Shown piece after piece: positions 1 through 12,018 of a DNA stretch of 64,000 bases. This DNA is from Deinococcus murrayi DSM 11303. Lineage in GTDB: Bacteria; Deinococcota; Deinococci; Deinococcales; Deinococcaceae. Each line of letters opens with the position of its first letter. The stretch's first letter is position 1. Made by a program: the position numbers and the translations under genes. The stretch spans positions 142,966 through 206,965 of the forward strand of contig NZ_AXWT01000001.1 of NCBI RefSeq assembly GCF_000482805.1, written 5' to 3'. The notes beneath the pieces are model-generated. The model saw nothing but the letters and a program-made list of their open reading frames with translations, had not been told where the DNA came from and searched no databases.

Positions 1-592
1 CTGCGAGGTCCTCCGCCGCTTGCAGCGCCCGCAGGCCCGGCGTGTTGGGACTGCTCACATTGACGACGAAAGCGTCGGCCACGTCGCCCAGCGCCCGCAC
101 GAGGCGGAGGTAATCGTCGGTCGCCTCCTCGTTGGGGGTCGCCTTGTTCTTCCCGATGTTGACCCACACCGGGACCGGGCGACGGCGCAGGGCGGCGAGG
201 CGGGCGTGCAGGGCGTCCGCCCCCGCGTTGTTGAAGCCCATGCGGTTGACGAGCGCCCCGTCGGGCGGCAGGCGGAACAGGCGGGGCCGCTCGTTGCCGG
301 GCTGCGCGAGCGGCGTCACCGTGCCGACCTCCACGAAGCCAAAGCCGAGCGCCCAGAAGGCCGGGACCGCTTCCCCGTTCTTGTCCAGGCCCGCCGCCAG
401 CCCCAGCGGGGAGGGGTAGGCGTGGCCCCACAGCGTCTGCGTCAGCCGGGGGTCCGGGGGAGCCGTGAGCGCCCGCAGGGGCGCGGCCCACCCCGGCACC
501 CGCGAGGCGGCCCCCAGCCCGCGCAGGGTGAGGTGATGGGCGTCCTCGGCGTCGAGGCGAAAGAGGGCCGGGCGAAGCAGGCGGCGGTACAT
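1..592 (-). CDS. pyrD: Dihydroorotate dehydrogenase, quinone-dependent (partial, 3' end off window)
   Basis: Oxidises dihydroorotate to orotate in pyrimidine synthesis, passing electrons to quinone at the membrane. I see 197 residues from an ATG at 592 that follows a G-rich ribosome-binding run; the C-terminal part lies beyond the left edge. The N-terminal helix that marks the class 2 (membrane-associated) enzymes is present, followed by GLDKNG (68-73, FMN region), MGFNNAG (118-124) and [11 protein letters not shown] (178-188), the loop carrying the class 2 catalytic serine. It is oriented like the Rrf2 regulator just upstream (39-base gap), so the two may be co-transcribed. Family assignment is secure. 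Confidence 0.95.
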   Translation of the reverse strand, partial: MYRRLLRPALFRLDAEDAHHLTLRGLGAASRVPGWAAPLRALTAPPDPRLTQTLWGHAYPSPLGLAAGLDKNGEAVPAFWALGFGFVEVGTVTPLAQPGNERPRLFRLPPDGALVNRMGFNNAGADALHARLAALRRRPVPVWVNIGKNKATPNEEATDDYLRLVRALGDVADAFVVNVSSPNTPGLRALQAAEDLA

Positions 593-631
593 CGCCCCCC
601 AGAATACGGGGCGGGGTGGGGGGTGGACAGG

Positions 632-1099
632 CTAGGGGCGGGCCTCGGCGTAGGCGGGTTCGAGCTGCACCAGCCGGGCGTGTTCCTGCCGCTCGCTGTC
701 GGCGATGAGGTCGGCCAGGGAGGTGCTCCCCAGCACGCCCCGCAGGGCCGCGTCGACCCGCTGCCACAGGTCAATCGTGCCGCAGACCTGGCCCTTGTCG
801 CAGACGTGGTCTTCTTCGACGCAGGAGACGGGGGCGATGCTGCCCTCCAGCGCGGTGACGACCTCATAGGCGCTGATGTCCGCGGCGGGGCGGGCGAGGC
901 GGTAGCCGCCGTGGGCACCGCGCACGCTCTTGATAAATCCGGCGCGGCGCAGGTTGCTGGCAATCTGTTCGAGGTAATGATGGCTGAGGCCCTGGCGCTC
1001 GGCCACGTCCTTGAGCGGCACCGCCGCGCCGCTGCCCCCCCGCCGCCCAATCTCGATGAGGGCACGCAGGCCGTACTGGGCTTTGGTCGAGACCCACAT
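632..1099 (-). CDS. Rrf2-family (IscR-like) transcriptional regulator
   Basis: 155-residue winged-helix regulator. The helix-turn-helix spans about residues 10-65 (KAQYGLRALIEIG, then SHHYLEQIASNLRRAG and RGAHGGYRLARP), the Rrf2 signature. Three cysteines at 93, 100 and 106 lie where IscR binds a [2Fe-2S] cluster, here with C-x6-C-x5-C spacing instead of the C-x5-C-x5-C of Escherichia coli IscR, and without the following histidine. Cluster-based sensing of iron-sulfur status or oxidative stress is therefore plausible but inferred. It precedes pyrD on the same strand and diverges from the aminodeoxychorismate synthase gene. The start at 1099 gives the standard N-terminus of the family. Confidence 0.88.
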   Translation of the reverse strand: MWVSTKAQYGLRALIEIGRRGGSGAAVPLKDVAERQGLSHHYLEQIASNLRRAGFIKSVRGAHGGYRLARPAADISAYEVVTALEGSIAPVSCVEEDHVCDKGQVCGTIDLWQRVDAALRGVLGSTSLADLIADSERQEHARLVQLEPAYAEARP

Positions 1100-1192
1100 G
1101 GGACCAGTGTACCCCGCAAACCCGGACGCCGCGTAGGGATTTAACGACATTGAAAAAGCGCCGGGCGACTGACCCCGGCGGCCCGCACCCCC

Positions 1193-1198
1193 TACAAT
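1193..1198 (+). promoter_or_regulatory. -10 element TACAAT, leaderless start of pabB-pabA
   Basis: TACAAT ends 7 bases before the GTG at 1206, which places the transcription start at or next to the start codon; no Shine-Dalgarno is present. Confidence 0.6.
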
Positions 1199-1205
1199 CC
1201 GGCCC

Positions 1206-3194
1206 GTGACGGCTCTGCACCCGCCCCCCCCCTCTCCCCTGCCCGCCCCCCTCGCCGCCCTTTCGCCCGCCGACGTCTTGCTGCGGCTGCGGGCGGCGGG
1301 GGCACCGGGAGTCGCGCTGCTGGAATCGCTGGGGCCAGTGGTGGAGTACGGGCGGTACTCCTTCCTGAGCGCCTGGCCGGTGCGGGTGCAAGAAGGGGTG
1401 CCCGAACGCCCCGCCGGAAACGCCCTCTTTCCCGCCTGGCTGGGGGGCCTGAAGTACGAGGCGGCCTCGGCCTTTGGGCTGGACACCCACCCGCCGGATG
1501 GACGGGCGGGCTGGTGGGGCCTCTACCCCAGCGGGCTGGTGTGGGACCGGGCGGCGGGCACGCTGGAGGTCGTGGGCGAGGCCGAGCACGTGGACTGGGG
1601 GGCGGTGCTCACGGGCGAAGGTGCCTCCCCGCCGACCCTGCGGGCAGGCACCTTCGGGGCGGACGACGTGGACTATCCGGCGGGCGTCCGGGCGGTGCAG
1701 GAACTGATTCGGGCGGGCGAGGTCTATCAGGTCAACCTCTCGCGGGGGGTACGGGCGCGGGCGGAGGGCGACCCCCTTGCGGCCTACCTGCGGCTGCGGG
1801 AGGTCAACCCCAGCCCCTTCATGGCCTTCCTCGACCTCGGAGACGAGGCGGTCGTGTCCTGCTCTCCGGAGCGGCTGGTGCTGTGGGTGGGCGAGGAGAT
1901 TTCGGCCCGGCCCATCGCGGGCACCCGGCGGCGGGGCGAGACCCCGGAGGAGGACGCGGCGCTGGAGCGGGAGCTGCGGGACGACCCCAAGGAGCGGGCC
2001 GAACACACCATGCTGGTCGACCTCGTGCGGCACGACCTGGGCCGGGTGGCCGCCCCCGGCACGGTGACGGTGCCTGACTTCGGGCTGGTCGAGCGCTACA
2101 GCCACGTCATGCACCTCGTCTCGGAGGTGCGGGCGCGGGCGCGGGGGGGCCTGACGGTCGCGGAGCTGCTCGCGGCCACCTTTCCCGGCGGCACGATTAC
2201 GGGTGCCCCCAAGCAGCGCGTCATGACCGCCATTCGCGACCTCGAACCCGGCCCGCGGGGGTGGTACACGGGCGGGGTGGGCATCGTTAGCGGGGCACGG
2301 GTGGACGTGAATATCCTGATTCGGACGGCGGGATTTAGCCGCCAGCGGCCAGCCACCGGCTCCCAGCCGGACGAGCTGGCCGCTGGCGGCTGGCCGCTGG
2401 AAGCTCCCACCTGGACGGTCACCGTTCGGGCGGGCGGCGGCACCGTCATCGATGCCGACCCCCGGCGGGAGGCCCAGGAGACGGTGCACAAGGCGCAGGC
2501 CCTCCTCGCGGTGCTCGCGGGGCAGCCGGGAAGAGCGCCGCAGCCGCCCGCGCCCCCCGTGGCAGGACGGGCCTGGGCACCCCCGCCCGCCGGGACGCGC
2601 ACGGGCCTGCGGGTGCTGGTGCTCGACAACCGTGATTCCTTTACCCTCAACCTCGTTCACGACCTGCTCGCGCTGGGGGCCGAGGTGGACCTGCGAAGCC
2701 AGGACGAGAGCGCCGGGGCACTGCTCGCCTCCCGTCCCGACGCCGTCCTGGTGGGGCCGGGGCCGGGCACCCCCGCCACGAGCGGCCCCACCCTGGAGCT
2801 GACCCGCCGCTGCCTCGCGGGGGGCGTGCCCCTGCTGGGCGTGTGCCTGGGCCATCAGGCGTTGGGTGAGGTGCTGGGGGGCCGGGTGGAACGGGCCGCC
2901 CCGGTTCACGGTCGCCCGGCAGCGGTGCGGCACGCGGGAACGGGCCTCTTCGCGGGGGTCGCGGACGGCGCTCCTTTCGGGCGCTACCACTCGCTCGTGG
3001 TGCGCGGGCTGCCGGAAGACCTGGTCACCGCCCGCAGCGAGGACGGCGAGGTCATGGCCCTCCACGTGCCGGGCCGCCCCGCGTGGGGGGTGCAGTTTCA
3101 CCCGGAAAGCGTGCTCAGCCCGGCGGGACGGGTGCTGCTGGGCAACTGGCTGCGCCTGAGCCGGGACTGGCGGGGTGGGGAGGAGCGGGGGTGA
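1206..3194 (+). CDS. Fused aminodeoxychorismate synthase, component I (PabB) plus glutamine amidotransferase (PabA)
   Basis: Makes 4-amino-4-deoxychorismate from chorismate and glutamine for folate. The 662-residue chain has a PabB/TrpE-type chorismate-binding domain (about 150-410, with SCSPERLV, the KERAEHTMLVDLVRHDLG stretch and GTITGAPKQ) followed by a class I amidotransferase (about 465-655) with nucleophile Cys in GVCLGHQ near 545 and the His-Glu pair in QFHPES near 631. The immediate downstream neighbour is an aminodeoxychorismate lyase overlapping by 4 bases, which favours folate over tryptophan, although an anthranilate synthase TrpE-TrpG fusion looks similar. Near residues 378-398 the frame reads through a palindromic repeat (see 2338-2400) inserted in the C-terminal part of the PabB domain. 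Start GTG at 1206 is leaderless. Confidence 0.9.
   Translation: MTALHPPPPSPLPAPLAALSPADVLLRLRAAGAPGVALLESLGPVVEYGRYSFLSAWPVRVQEGVPERPAGNALFPAWLGGLKYEAASAFGLDTHPPDGRAGWWGLYPSGLVWDRAAGTLEVVGEAEHVDWGAVLTGEGASPPTLRAGTFGADDVDYPAGVRAVQELIRAGEVYQVNLSRGVRARAEGDPLAAYLRLREVNPSPFMAFLDLGDEAVVSCSPERLVLWVGEEISARPIAGTRRRGETPEEDAALERELRDDPKERAEHTMLVDLVRHDLGRVAAPGTVTVPDFGLVERYSHVMHLVSEVRARARGGLTVAELLAATFPGGTITGAPKQRVMTAIRDLEPGPRGWYTGGVGIVSGARVDVNILIRTAGFSRQRPATGSQPDELAAGGWPLEAPTWTVTVRAGGGTVIDADPRREAQETVHKAQALLAVLAGQPGRAPQPPAPPVAGRAWAPPPAGTRTGLRVLVLDNRDSFTLNLVHDLLALGAEVDLRSQDESAGALLASRPDAVLVGPGPGTPATSGPTLELTRRCLAGGVPLLGVCLGHQALGEVLGGRVERAAPVHGRPAAVRHAGTGLFAGVADGAPFGRYHSLVVRGLPEDLVTARSEDGEVMALHVPGRPAWGVQFHPESVLSPAGRVLLGNWLRLSRDWRGGEERG
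2338..2400. repeat. Palindromic dispersed repeat inside the pabB-pabA coding sequence
   Basis: A perfect 16-base inverted repeat (arms 2338-2353 and 2375-2390, GCCGCCAGCGGCCAGC) encloses a smaller hairpin (CCGGCT/AGCCGG at 2356-2370). Part of the arm recurs just after (2391-2400). The words match the intergenic repeats near 7255 and 8669. It keeps the reading frame. Confidence 0.75.
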
Positions 3195-3910
3195 GGCCGC
3201 TGCCGCCGGGGGTGCAGGCTCCCGCCTGGCTGCTGGGCGAGTCGGCCTTTACCACCCTGCGGACGTGGGATGGAGCGCCGCTGCTGTGGGAGGCGCACCT
3301 CGCCCGATTGCGCGGGACCTGCGCGTGGTTGGGCCTCCCCGACCCGGACGAGGCGCTGCCCCCCCTGGACAGGACGGGCTGGGGCCTACTCCGCGTCACG
3401 GTTACGGCGGAGGGCACCTTCCATTCCTGGCGACCGCTCGCACCGGGGCCGCGGCCAGCGGGGGGCGTCGCCGTGCAGCTCACGGGAATACAGGTGCACC
3501 CCCAGCTCGCCGCGCACAAGACCGGGAGTTCCCTGCCCTACCTCCTCGCGGGGCGGGCAGCGGCGGCGGCGGGGGCGTTCGAGGGCTGGCTCACGGACGG
3601 GGCCGGGCACCTGGTCGACGGCAGCCGCACCGCGCCGCTGCTGGAGCTGGACGGGCGGCTGGTCGTGCCGTCGGGCGGGCTGCCGGGGGTCACGCGGGCG
3701 GCGTTCCTGGCGGGCCGAGCCGCCGAGACCCGGCCCGTCGGGGTGGCCGAGCTGCCCCGCGTCTCCCGCGCTTGGGTGTGCGGGAGCGGGGTGGGGGTGG
3801 TCCCGGTGCGGCGCATCGAAGGAGAAGGGTGGAGCGTCGACCTGCCTGCCGAGTGGCCCGCCGTGACCGACCGGGCGCTGGTGTGGCCGGGAGAGGCGGC
3901 GCGGCCCTGA
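3191..3910 (+). CDS. pabC: Aminotransferase class IV, 4-amino-4-deoxychorismate lyase
   Basis: PLP enzyme of fold type IV, 239 residues. From its position it should release pyruvate from aminodeoxychorismate to give p-aminobenzoate. The GTG at 3191 overlaps the TGA of the synthase (GTGA), with GGAGG about 8 bases upstream, so translation is coupled. Recognisable features are ESAFTTLRTWDG near the N-terminus, the likely PLP lysine in AAHKTGSSLPY near residue 110, and a glycine-rich phosphate-binding region with LVVPSGGLPGVTRA near 160. A branched-chain aminotransferase of the same fold cannot be excluded from sequence alone, but the length and overlap argue for PabC. Confidence 0.87.
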   Translation: MRPLPPGVQAPAWLLGESAFTTLRTWDGAPLLWEAHLARLRGTCAWLGLPDPDEALPPLDRTGWGLLRVTVTAEGTFHSWRPLAPGPRPAGGVAVQLTGIQVHPQLAAHKTGSSLPYLLAGRAAAAAGAFEGWLTDGAGHLVDGSRTAPLLELDGRLVVPSGGLPGVTRAAFLAGRAAETRPVGVAELPRVSRAWVCGSGVGVVPVRRIEGEGWSVDLPAEWPAVTDRALVWPGEAARP

Positions 3911-3961
3911 AGAACAGGAGCGGCGAGGTCTCCCCCGCCGCTCCCGCGCGTCTCTCGACCC

Positions 3962-4561
3962 TCAGCGCCCGTCTTGGCCCACGCGCTCGCTCTGGAGGCG
4001 ACCCCTGCCGACCGCGTCTTCGAGGCGCAGGGCACCGTGGCGGCGCATCAGGCTGAGGGCCTCGTCTATCCGGCGACCATCGGGGTCGCGGGCAATGACG
4101 AGGACGTGGCCGTCACCCAGGGCTTTTTGAAAGCGCTCGGCCTCGGCAGGCGGCACGCCCATGCGCCGCAGGAGCTTAACGTAGTCGCCGTGGTCGCTGC
4201 CGGTCAAAGCCCCGAAAATACCCCCCAGCCCAGCCCCACCGATGACTCCGAACAGGACGGTCAGCAGGCCACCTTCCTGATAAATCCGCGTTTCGGGAAT
4301 CCAGAGCAGCAGCAGCCAAATGGGGACCGTGAGGGCCAGGCCCGCGAGCACGCCCCGGAGGGTGCCGCGAATGACACTGGCCGAGCCGCCCGGCGCGCCC
4401 GCCTCCGGGCTGACGCCCGTGGCCTGGGCAAGGTCATTTTCGGCCACCACGTCGCTGAGGGCAAAGCCCAGGCGGTCACGCTCGAAGCCGCGGGCTTGCA
4501 AGGCCGCGAGGGCACCCTGGGCCTGCTGGGGGTCACGAAAGAGGGCAACGACGCTTTCCAT
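3962..4561 (-). CDS. Membrane protein with general-stress-protein-17M-like domain
   Basis: 199 residues. The N-terminal part (MESVVALFRDPQQAQGALAA onward) resembles the small alpha/beta domain of general stress proteins (GSP17M/YflT type). It is followed by a hydrophobic helix (VLAGLALTVPIWLLLLWI, about 90-108) and a glycine-rich segment (GVIGGAGLGGIFGALTG, about 120-136). The C-terminus returns to a soluble domain. Start at 4561 is chosen because the family begins there, yet GGAGG lies only one base from it; an in-frame start farther upstream is possible. It shares its plan with the protein at 9797-10285. Function unknown; stress association is inferred from the domain. Confidence 0.65.
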   Translation of the reverse strand: MESVVALFRDPQQAQGALAALQARGFERDRLGFALSDVVAENDLAQATGVSPEAGAPGGSASVIRGTLRGVLAGLALTVPIWLLLLWIPETRIYQEGGLLTVLFGVIGGAGLGGIFGALTGSDHGDYVKLLRRMGVPPAEAERFQKALGDGHVLVIARDPDGRRIDEALSLMRRHGALRLEDAVGRGRLQSERVGQDGR

Positions 4562-4727
4562 TCCTCCGGTTTTACCATGCACCCGCGCCCCGCGGCGAGG
4601 GACAGAGGGCACTGCGCTCTAGCCGCCTGGGGGGGCGAAGTCCGGCATCCGAGCTTTCTCTCTGGACCCCTTGTCCCCTCCCGGCGGTCCTGCGCTCTGC
4701 GGTACGTTCCGCCCAGGGGTCCTTTTC

Positions 4728-4733
4728 TATACT
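4728..4733 (+). promoter_or_regulatory. -10 element TATACT, leaderless start of prenyl synthase gene
   Basis: TATACT ends 6 bases before the ATG at 4740; there is no ribosome-binding site. Confidence 0.65.
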
Positions 4734-4739
4734 GCCCGC

Positions 4740-5714
<975 letters not shown>

Positions 5715-5827
5715 ACTCCCCCGTCTTGTTTTTCCGGACGCTCGCTGCACCGAGTCCAAGCCTTCTCCCCTGCTCCTGCCAGTTGACAGGCGGCGGGGGG
5801 CTTTTGTTGGCGCAGCCGCTTTCCTGG

Positions 5828-5844
5828 AACCGCTTCCGGTTTTT
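5828..5844 (+). terminator. Small rho-independent terminator after prenyl synthase
   Basis: Stem AACCG, loop CTTC, stem CGGTT followed directly by a T run. Confidence 0.5.
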
Positions 5845-5870
5845 GGCGTCCGGGTGGGCAGTTTTTGCGG

Positions 5871-5899
5871 TTGACGCTTCCAAGCTGCCCCGCTAGAAC
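5871..5899 (+). promoter_or_regulatory. Promoter candidate for the glutamate dehydrogenase pair
   Basis: TTGACG (5871-5876) and TAGAAC (5894-5899) are 17 bases apart. A second -10-like hexamer TATGCT lies at 5963-5968. Unlike most genes here, the downstream gene has a leader of over 30 bases with a Shine-Dalgarno (AAAGGAG at 5995-6001). Confidence 0.5.
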
Positions 5900-6004
5900 G
5901 GGAGCACCCCACAGACGGGGGAAAGGACGGCGCAGCAGCCGGGGCGGCACGGCGCGGCGCGTGTATGCTCGGACCTGACACCGGGACTATCCCCAAAGGA
6001 GCGT

Positions 6005-7250
<1,246 letters not shown>

Positions 7251-7254
7251 AGCG

Positions 7255-7310
7255 CCCAGCTCTCAGCGGCCAGCCGCCAGCAGGCGAACGCTGAGGGCTG
7301 ACGGCTCCCC
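7255..7310. repeat. Dispersed small repeat between gdhA and gdhB
   Basis: GC-rich element built from the words CTCTCAGCGGCCAGCC, CGCCAGCAGG and GCTGAGGGCTGACGGCT, shared in part with the elements at 2338, 8669 and 57138. It fills most of the gap between the paired genes. Confidence 0.6.
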
Positions 7311-7342
7311 CGCCGCTCCCTACTCCCCGGAGGCTTTTTCCC

Positions 7343-8665
7343 ATGACCACCACCCAGGACCCGCAGGCCCCCGCCAGCACGCGCCTCGGCCAGCACGCCA
7401 TTCCCAGCTACCTCGACCCCAACAACATTGGTCCCTACGAAATCTTCCTCGAACAGGTCGAGCGGGTCACGCCCTACCTCGGCAAGCTCGCCTACTGGAT
7501 TGAGACCCTGAAGCGGCCCAAGCGCATCCTCGTCGTCGACATTCCTATTCACCTCGACGACGGCACGGTCGCGCACTTTGAGGGCTACCGGGTGCAGCAC
7601 AACACCTCGCGGGGTCCGGCCAAGGGCGGCATCCGCTTTCACCAGGACGTGACCCTCAGCGAAGTCATGGCGCTTTCCGCCTGGATGACCATTAAAAACG
7701 CTGCCGTGAACCTGCCCTACGGCGGGGGCAAGGGCGGCATCCGCATCGACCCGCGCCAGTACTCGACCGGCGAGCTGGAACGCCTCACCCGCCGCTACAC
7801 CACCGAAATCGGCCTCATCATCGGGCCAGACAAGGACATCCCCGCCCCCGACGTGAACACCGGGCCGCGCGAGATGGCCTGGATGATGGACACCTACTCC
7901 ATGAACGTGGGCCGCACGGCGACGGGCGTCGTGACCGGGAAACCCGTCAGCCTGGGCGGGTCGCTGGGCCGCGCCGACGCGACCGGGCGGGGCGTTTTCG
8001 TGACGGGCGCGGAAGCGATGAAAAAGCTCGGCATGCCGCTGGAGGGCGCGAGGGTCGCCGTGCAGGGCTTCGGCAACGTGGGCGAGGCCGCCTCGCGCAT
8101 CTTTCACGCGCATGGGGCCAAGATTGTCGCCATTCAGGACGTCACGGGCACGATTTACAGCGCGGCAGGCATCGACCCGGCGGCGGCGCTAGCTCACCTG
8201 CGGCAGACGGGCAACATCACGGGCCTTCCCGACACCGAGGAACTCACCCGCGACGAGTTCTGGGGAGTCGACTGCGACGTGCTCATTCCCGCCGCCCTGG
8301 AAAAGCAGATTACCCTCGAAAATGCCGGGCGCATCAAGGCCAAACTCATCGTGGAGGGGGCCAACGGCCCCACCATCCCCGCCGCCGACGACCTCCTCGC
8401 CGAGCGCGGGGTCACCGTGGTCCCCGACGTGCTCGCCAACGCGGGTGGCGTGACCGTGAGTTACTTCGAGTGGGTGCAGGACTTTTCCAGCTTCTTCTGG
8501 ACCGAAGAAGAAATCAACAGCCGCCTCGACCGCATCATGGCCGACGCTTTCCTGAGCCTCTGGGACGTCAAGGAGCGCCACGGGGTGACCCTGCGCACCG
8601 CCGTGTACATCGTGGCCTGCACGCGGGTGCTTGAAGCGCGGGCGCTGCGGGGGCTGTACCCGTAG
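7343..8665 (+). CDS. gdhB: Glutamate dehydrogenase, catalytic subunit
   Basis: Interconverts glutamate and 2-oxoglutarate plus ammonia with NAD(P)H; 440 residues. All substrate lysines are present: Lys94 in GPAKGGIRF, Lys118 in [10 protein letters not shown] and catalytic Lys130 in PYGGGKGGI. The catalytic aspartate lies in PAPDVNTG and the nucleotide-binding motif is GFGNVGEAA. It follows its paralogue after 92 bases that contain a dispersed repeat and a GGAGG site (about 7328) before the ATG. Named by analogy with the catalytic partner of Thermus; in other annotation schemes it would simply be called gdhA. Confidence 0.92.
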   Translation: MTTTQDPQAPASTRLGQHAIPSYLDPNNIGPYEIFLEQVERVTPYLGKLAYWIETLKRPKRILVVDIPIHLDDGTVAHFEGYRVQHNTSRGPAKGGIRFHQDVTLSEVMALSAWMTIKNAAVNLPYGGGKGGIRIDPRQYSTGELERLTRRYTTEIGLIIGPDKDIPAPDVNTGPREMAWMMDTYSMNVGRTATGVVTGKPVSLGGSLGRADATGRGVFVTGAEAMKKLGMPLEGARVAVQGFGNVGEAASRIFHAHGAKIVAIQDVTGTIYSAAGIDPAAALAHLRQTGNITGLPDTEELTRDEFWGVDCDVLIPAALEKQITLENAGRIKAKLIVEGANGPTIPAADDLLAERGVTVVPDVLANAGGVTVSYFEWVQDFSSFFWTEEEINSRLDRIMADAFLSLWDVKERHGVTLRTAVYIVACTRVLEARALRGLYP

Positions 8666-8668
8666 GGG

Positions 8669-8760
8669 CCACCAGCTTCCAGCCGCCAGCCGGTCCGAGA
8701 AGCCTCAGCTCCGCGCTGGGGCTTTCTCGCTGGTCCCTGGAAGCTGGTGCCTGGCGGCTA
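8669..8760. repeat. Dispersed repeat with nested inverted repeats after gdhB
   Basis: Outer perfect inverted repeat ACCAGCTTCCAG (8671-8682) with CTGGAAGCTGGT (8737-8748); overlapping pair GCCGCCAG (8682-8689) with CTGGCGGC (8751-8758). A central near-palindrome (about 8697-8730) ending in TTTCTC may end gdhB transcription. The right end abuts the -10 of the next gene. Confidence 0.65.
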
Positions 8761-8764
8761 CAAT
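8759..8764 (+). promoter_or_regulatory. -10 element TACAAT, leaderless start
   Basis: TACAAT ends 6 bases before the ATG at 8771. Its first two bases are the last of the repeat element, so the repeat sits over the -35 region. Confidence 0.6.
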
Positions 8765-8770
8765 CCCCCC

Positions 8771-9727
8771 ATGACCGACCCCCTCCGCGACTGGCAGCCC
8801 GCGTCCCCCGGCTTTAAGCATGTCGTGAGCGTGTCGCTGGGCAACTCGTCGCGCAATGCCCGCGAGGAACTCACCGTGCTGGGGCAGCCCTTTGTGCTGG
8901 AGCGCCTCGGCACGGACGGAGACGCGAAAAAGGCCGCGCACCTGTTTGCGGCGCTCGACGGGCGGGTCGACGCCTTCGGGCTGGGCGGAGCAGACCTGTA
9001 CGTGATTGCGGGCGGGCGGCGTTACACCTTCAGCAACATTCGCAAGCTGGTGTCGCACGCCCGGCTGACCCCAGTGCTGGACGGCAGCGGCCTCAAAAAC
9101 ACGCTGGAGCGAGAAGCCATCGCGCAGCTTGACCCGGTCGTGGGGTGGCGGGGGCGGCGGGTGCTCATGGTGAGCGCGGTCGACCGCTTTGGGATGGCCG
9201 AAGCGCTCGCAGAGGCCGGGGCAGACGTGATGTTCGGCGACCTGGTGTTCGGGCTGAATCTCAACGTGCCGCTGCGGTCCATCGGCGCCTTGCGACGGGT
9301 GGCGCGGCTGGCCCTCCCGGCGCTCACCCGGCTGCCGCAGGACTGGTTTTATCCCACGGGCCAGAAGCAGGAGACGAGCGTGCCCGGCCAAGGCACCCGC
9401 TACTACGCCTGGGCGGAGGTCATCGCCGGCGACACCCACTACGCCAAGCGCTACGCCCCGCGGGACCTCAGGGGCAAAACCATCCTCACCCAGACCATCA
9501 CGGAGGCCGACCGCGCCTGGATGCAGGAACGGGGGGTGGCCCGCTTAATCACGACCACCCCGCGCATCGGCAAGCGCAACTTCGCGACCAACGTGCTGGA
9601 AGCCTTTTTTGTGGCCCTCAGTGGGCGGCGGGAGGCCCTGAGCGAGGGCGAATACCTGCGCTATATCCGCGAGCTGGGATTTCGGCCCGAAATCACCGAG
9701 CTGGGGTCGACGCACCCCGCAGCGTGA
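8771..9727 (+). CDS. Conserved protein of unknown function
   Basis: 318 residues, soluble, no signal peptide or membrane segment. I recall proteins of this type carrying the label quinate 5-dehydrogenase in some genomes, but I cannot verify that activity: a GRRVLMVSAVDRFGMAEAL stretch near 125-145 could be a strand-turn-helix of a nucleotide-binding fold, although no clean GxGxxG is visible. Other conserved-looking blocks are GLGGADLYV, RYTFSNIRKLV, GDLVFGLNLNVPLRS and RLITTTPRIGKRNFATNVLEA. Leaderless start. The gene stands between gdhB and a stress-type protein without an evident operon partner. Confidence 0.6.
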   Translation: MTDPLRDWQPASPGFKHVVSVSLGNSSRNAREELTVLGQPFVLERLGTDGDAKKAAHLFAALDGRVDAFGLGGADLYVIAGGRRYTFSNIRKLVSHARLTPVLDGSGLKNTLEREAIAQLDPVVGWRGRRVLMVSAVDRFGMAEALAEAGADVMFGDLVFGLNLNVPLRSIGALRRVARLALPALTRLPQDWFYPTGQKQETSVPGQGTRYYAWAEVIAGDTHYAKRYAPRDLRGKTILTQTITEADRAWMQERGVARLITTTPRIGKRNFATNVLEAFFVALSGRREALSEGEYLRYIRELGFRPEITELGSTHPAA

Positions 9728-9796
9728 GGACCTCTCAACCTGGCCCTCAGCTGCGCGGGAAAGCCCCTGGTTAGGCTGTCAGCAAGGACGTGACCC

Positions 9797-10285
9797 ATGA
9801 CCCAGCAAGACCCCCGGCTTGACCTGATTCCCGACCAGCGCACCCGCGTGAACGTGGCGACCTACCCCACCTATGGGGAAGCGCAGCGGGCCGTGGATTA
9901 CCTCAGTGACCAGCAGTTTCCGGTGGAACGCATCGCCATCGTGGGCGAGGGCCTGAAGATGGTCGAGCAGGTTACCGGGCGCCTGAACTGGGGCCGGGCG
10001 GCGGCCTTGGGCTTCGCGCAGGGGCTGATGATTGGCCTCTTTGTGGGCTTGCTGTTCGGACTGCTGGGGCTGACAGCGGGCAACCTGCTCTTTGCGCTCT
10101 CTTATGGGGTGGTGCTCGGTGGCATCACCGGGTTGATTTGGGGCCTGATTGGGTACGCGCTCAGCGGGGGGCGGCGCGACTTCACCTCGGTAGGGGGCAT
10201 GAAAGCCGACTGCTACGTCGTGCTGGCCGACCCCGAAGTTGCGGAGCAGGCGCGGACCCTGCTCACTTCGCTGCCCGCACGGTAG
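9797..10285 (+). CDS. Small membrane protein with general-stress-protein-17M-like domain
   Basis: 162 residues. The N-terminal soluble domain (VNVATYPTYGEAQRAVDYLSDQ, about 16-37) is of GSP17M/YflT type. Two hydrophobic helices follow (about 75-95 and 98-122) rich in glycine, with LMIGLFVGLLFGLLGL and ITGLIWGLIGYAL. The C-terminus returns to a short soluble stretch (MKADCYVVLADPEVAEQA), so two halves of the domain appear to flank the membrane hairpin. AAGGA lies upstream of the ATG. It parallels the 3962-4561 protein. Role unknown, stress response inferred. Confidence 0.7.
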   Translation: MTQQDPRLDLIPDQRTRVNVATYPTYGEAQRAVDYLSDQQFPVERIAIVGEGLKMVEQVTGRLNWGRAAALGFAQGLMIGLFVGLLFGLLGLTAGNLLFALSYGVVLGGITGLIWGLIGYALSGGRRDFTSVGGMKADCYVVLADPEVAEQARTLLTSLPAR

Positions 10286-10366
10286 GCCTTCCTCCCTCCG
10301 CGGCCCCGCAGTCCTGGCGGGGGAACTGACCCGCTGTTCCCGGCGCAGGAACGCGGGAGGGGCGGG

Positions 10367-10372
10367 TAGCAT
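10367..10372 (+). promoter_or_regulatory. -10 element TAGCAT, leaderless start
   Basis: TAGCAT ends 6 bases before the ATG at 10379. Confidence 0.5.
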
Positions 10373-10378
10373 GGCCCC

Positions 10379-11941
<1,563 letters not shown>

Positions 11942-12018
11942 GGAAAAACCAAGAGGAGGGCGCGGCAGGAAAACCCGACCTGCCGCGCCCTCCCCCTTCT
12001 CTTACACCCTCTTACACC

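Noticed and set aside
8669..8760. Insertion-sequence remnant (MITE) with terminal inverted repeats
   Set aside because: No target-site duplication or transposase relative is visible; shared words with other short elements fit the small dispersed repeat family better.
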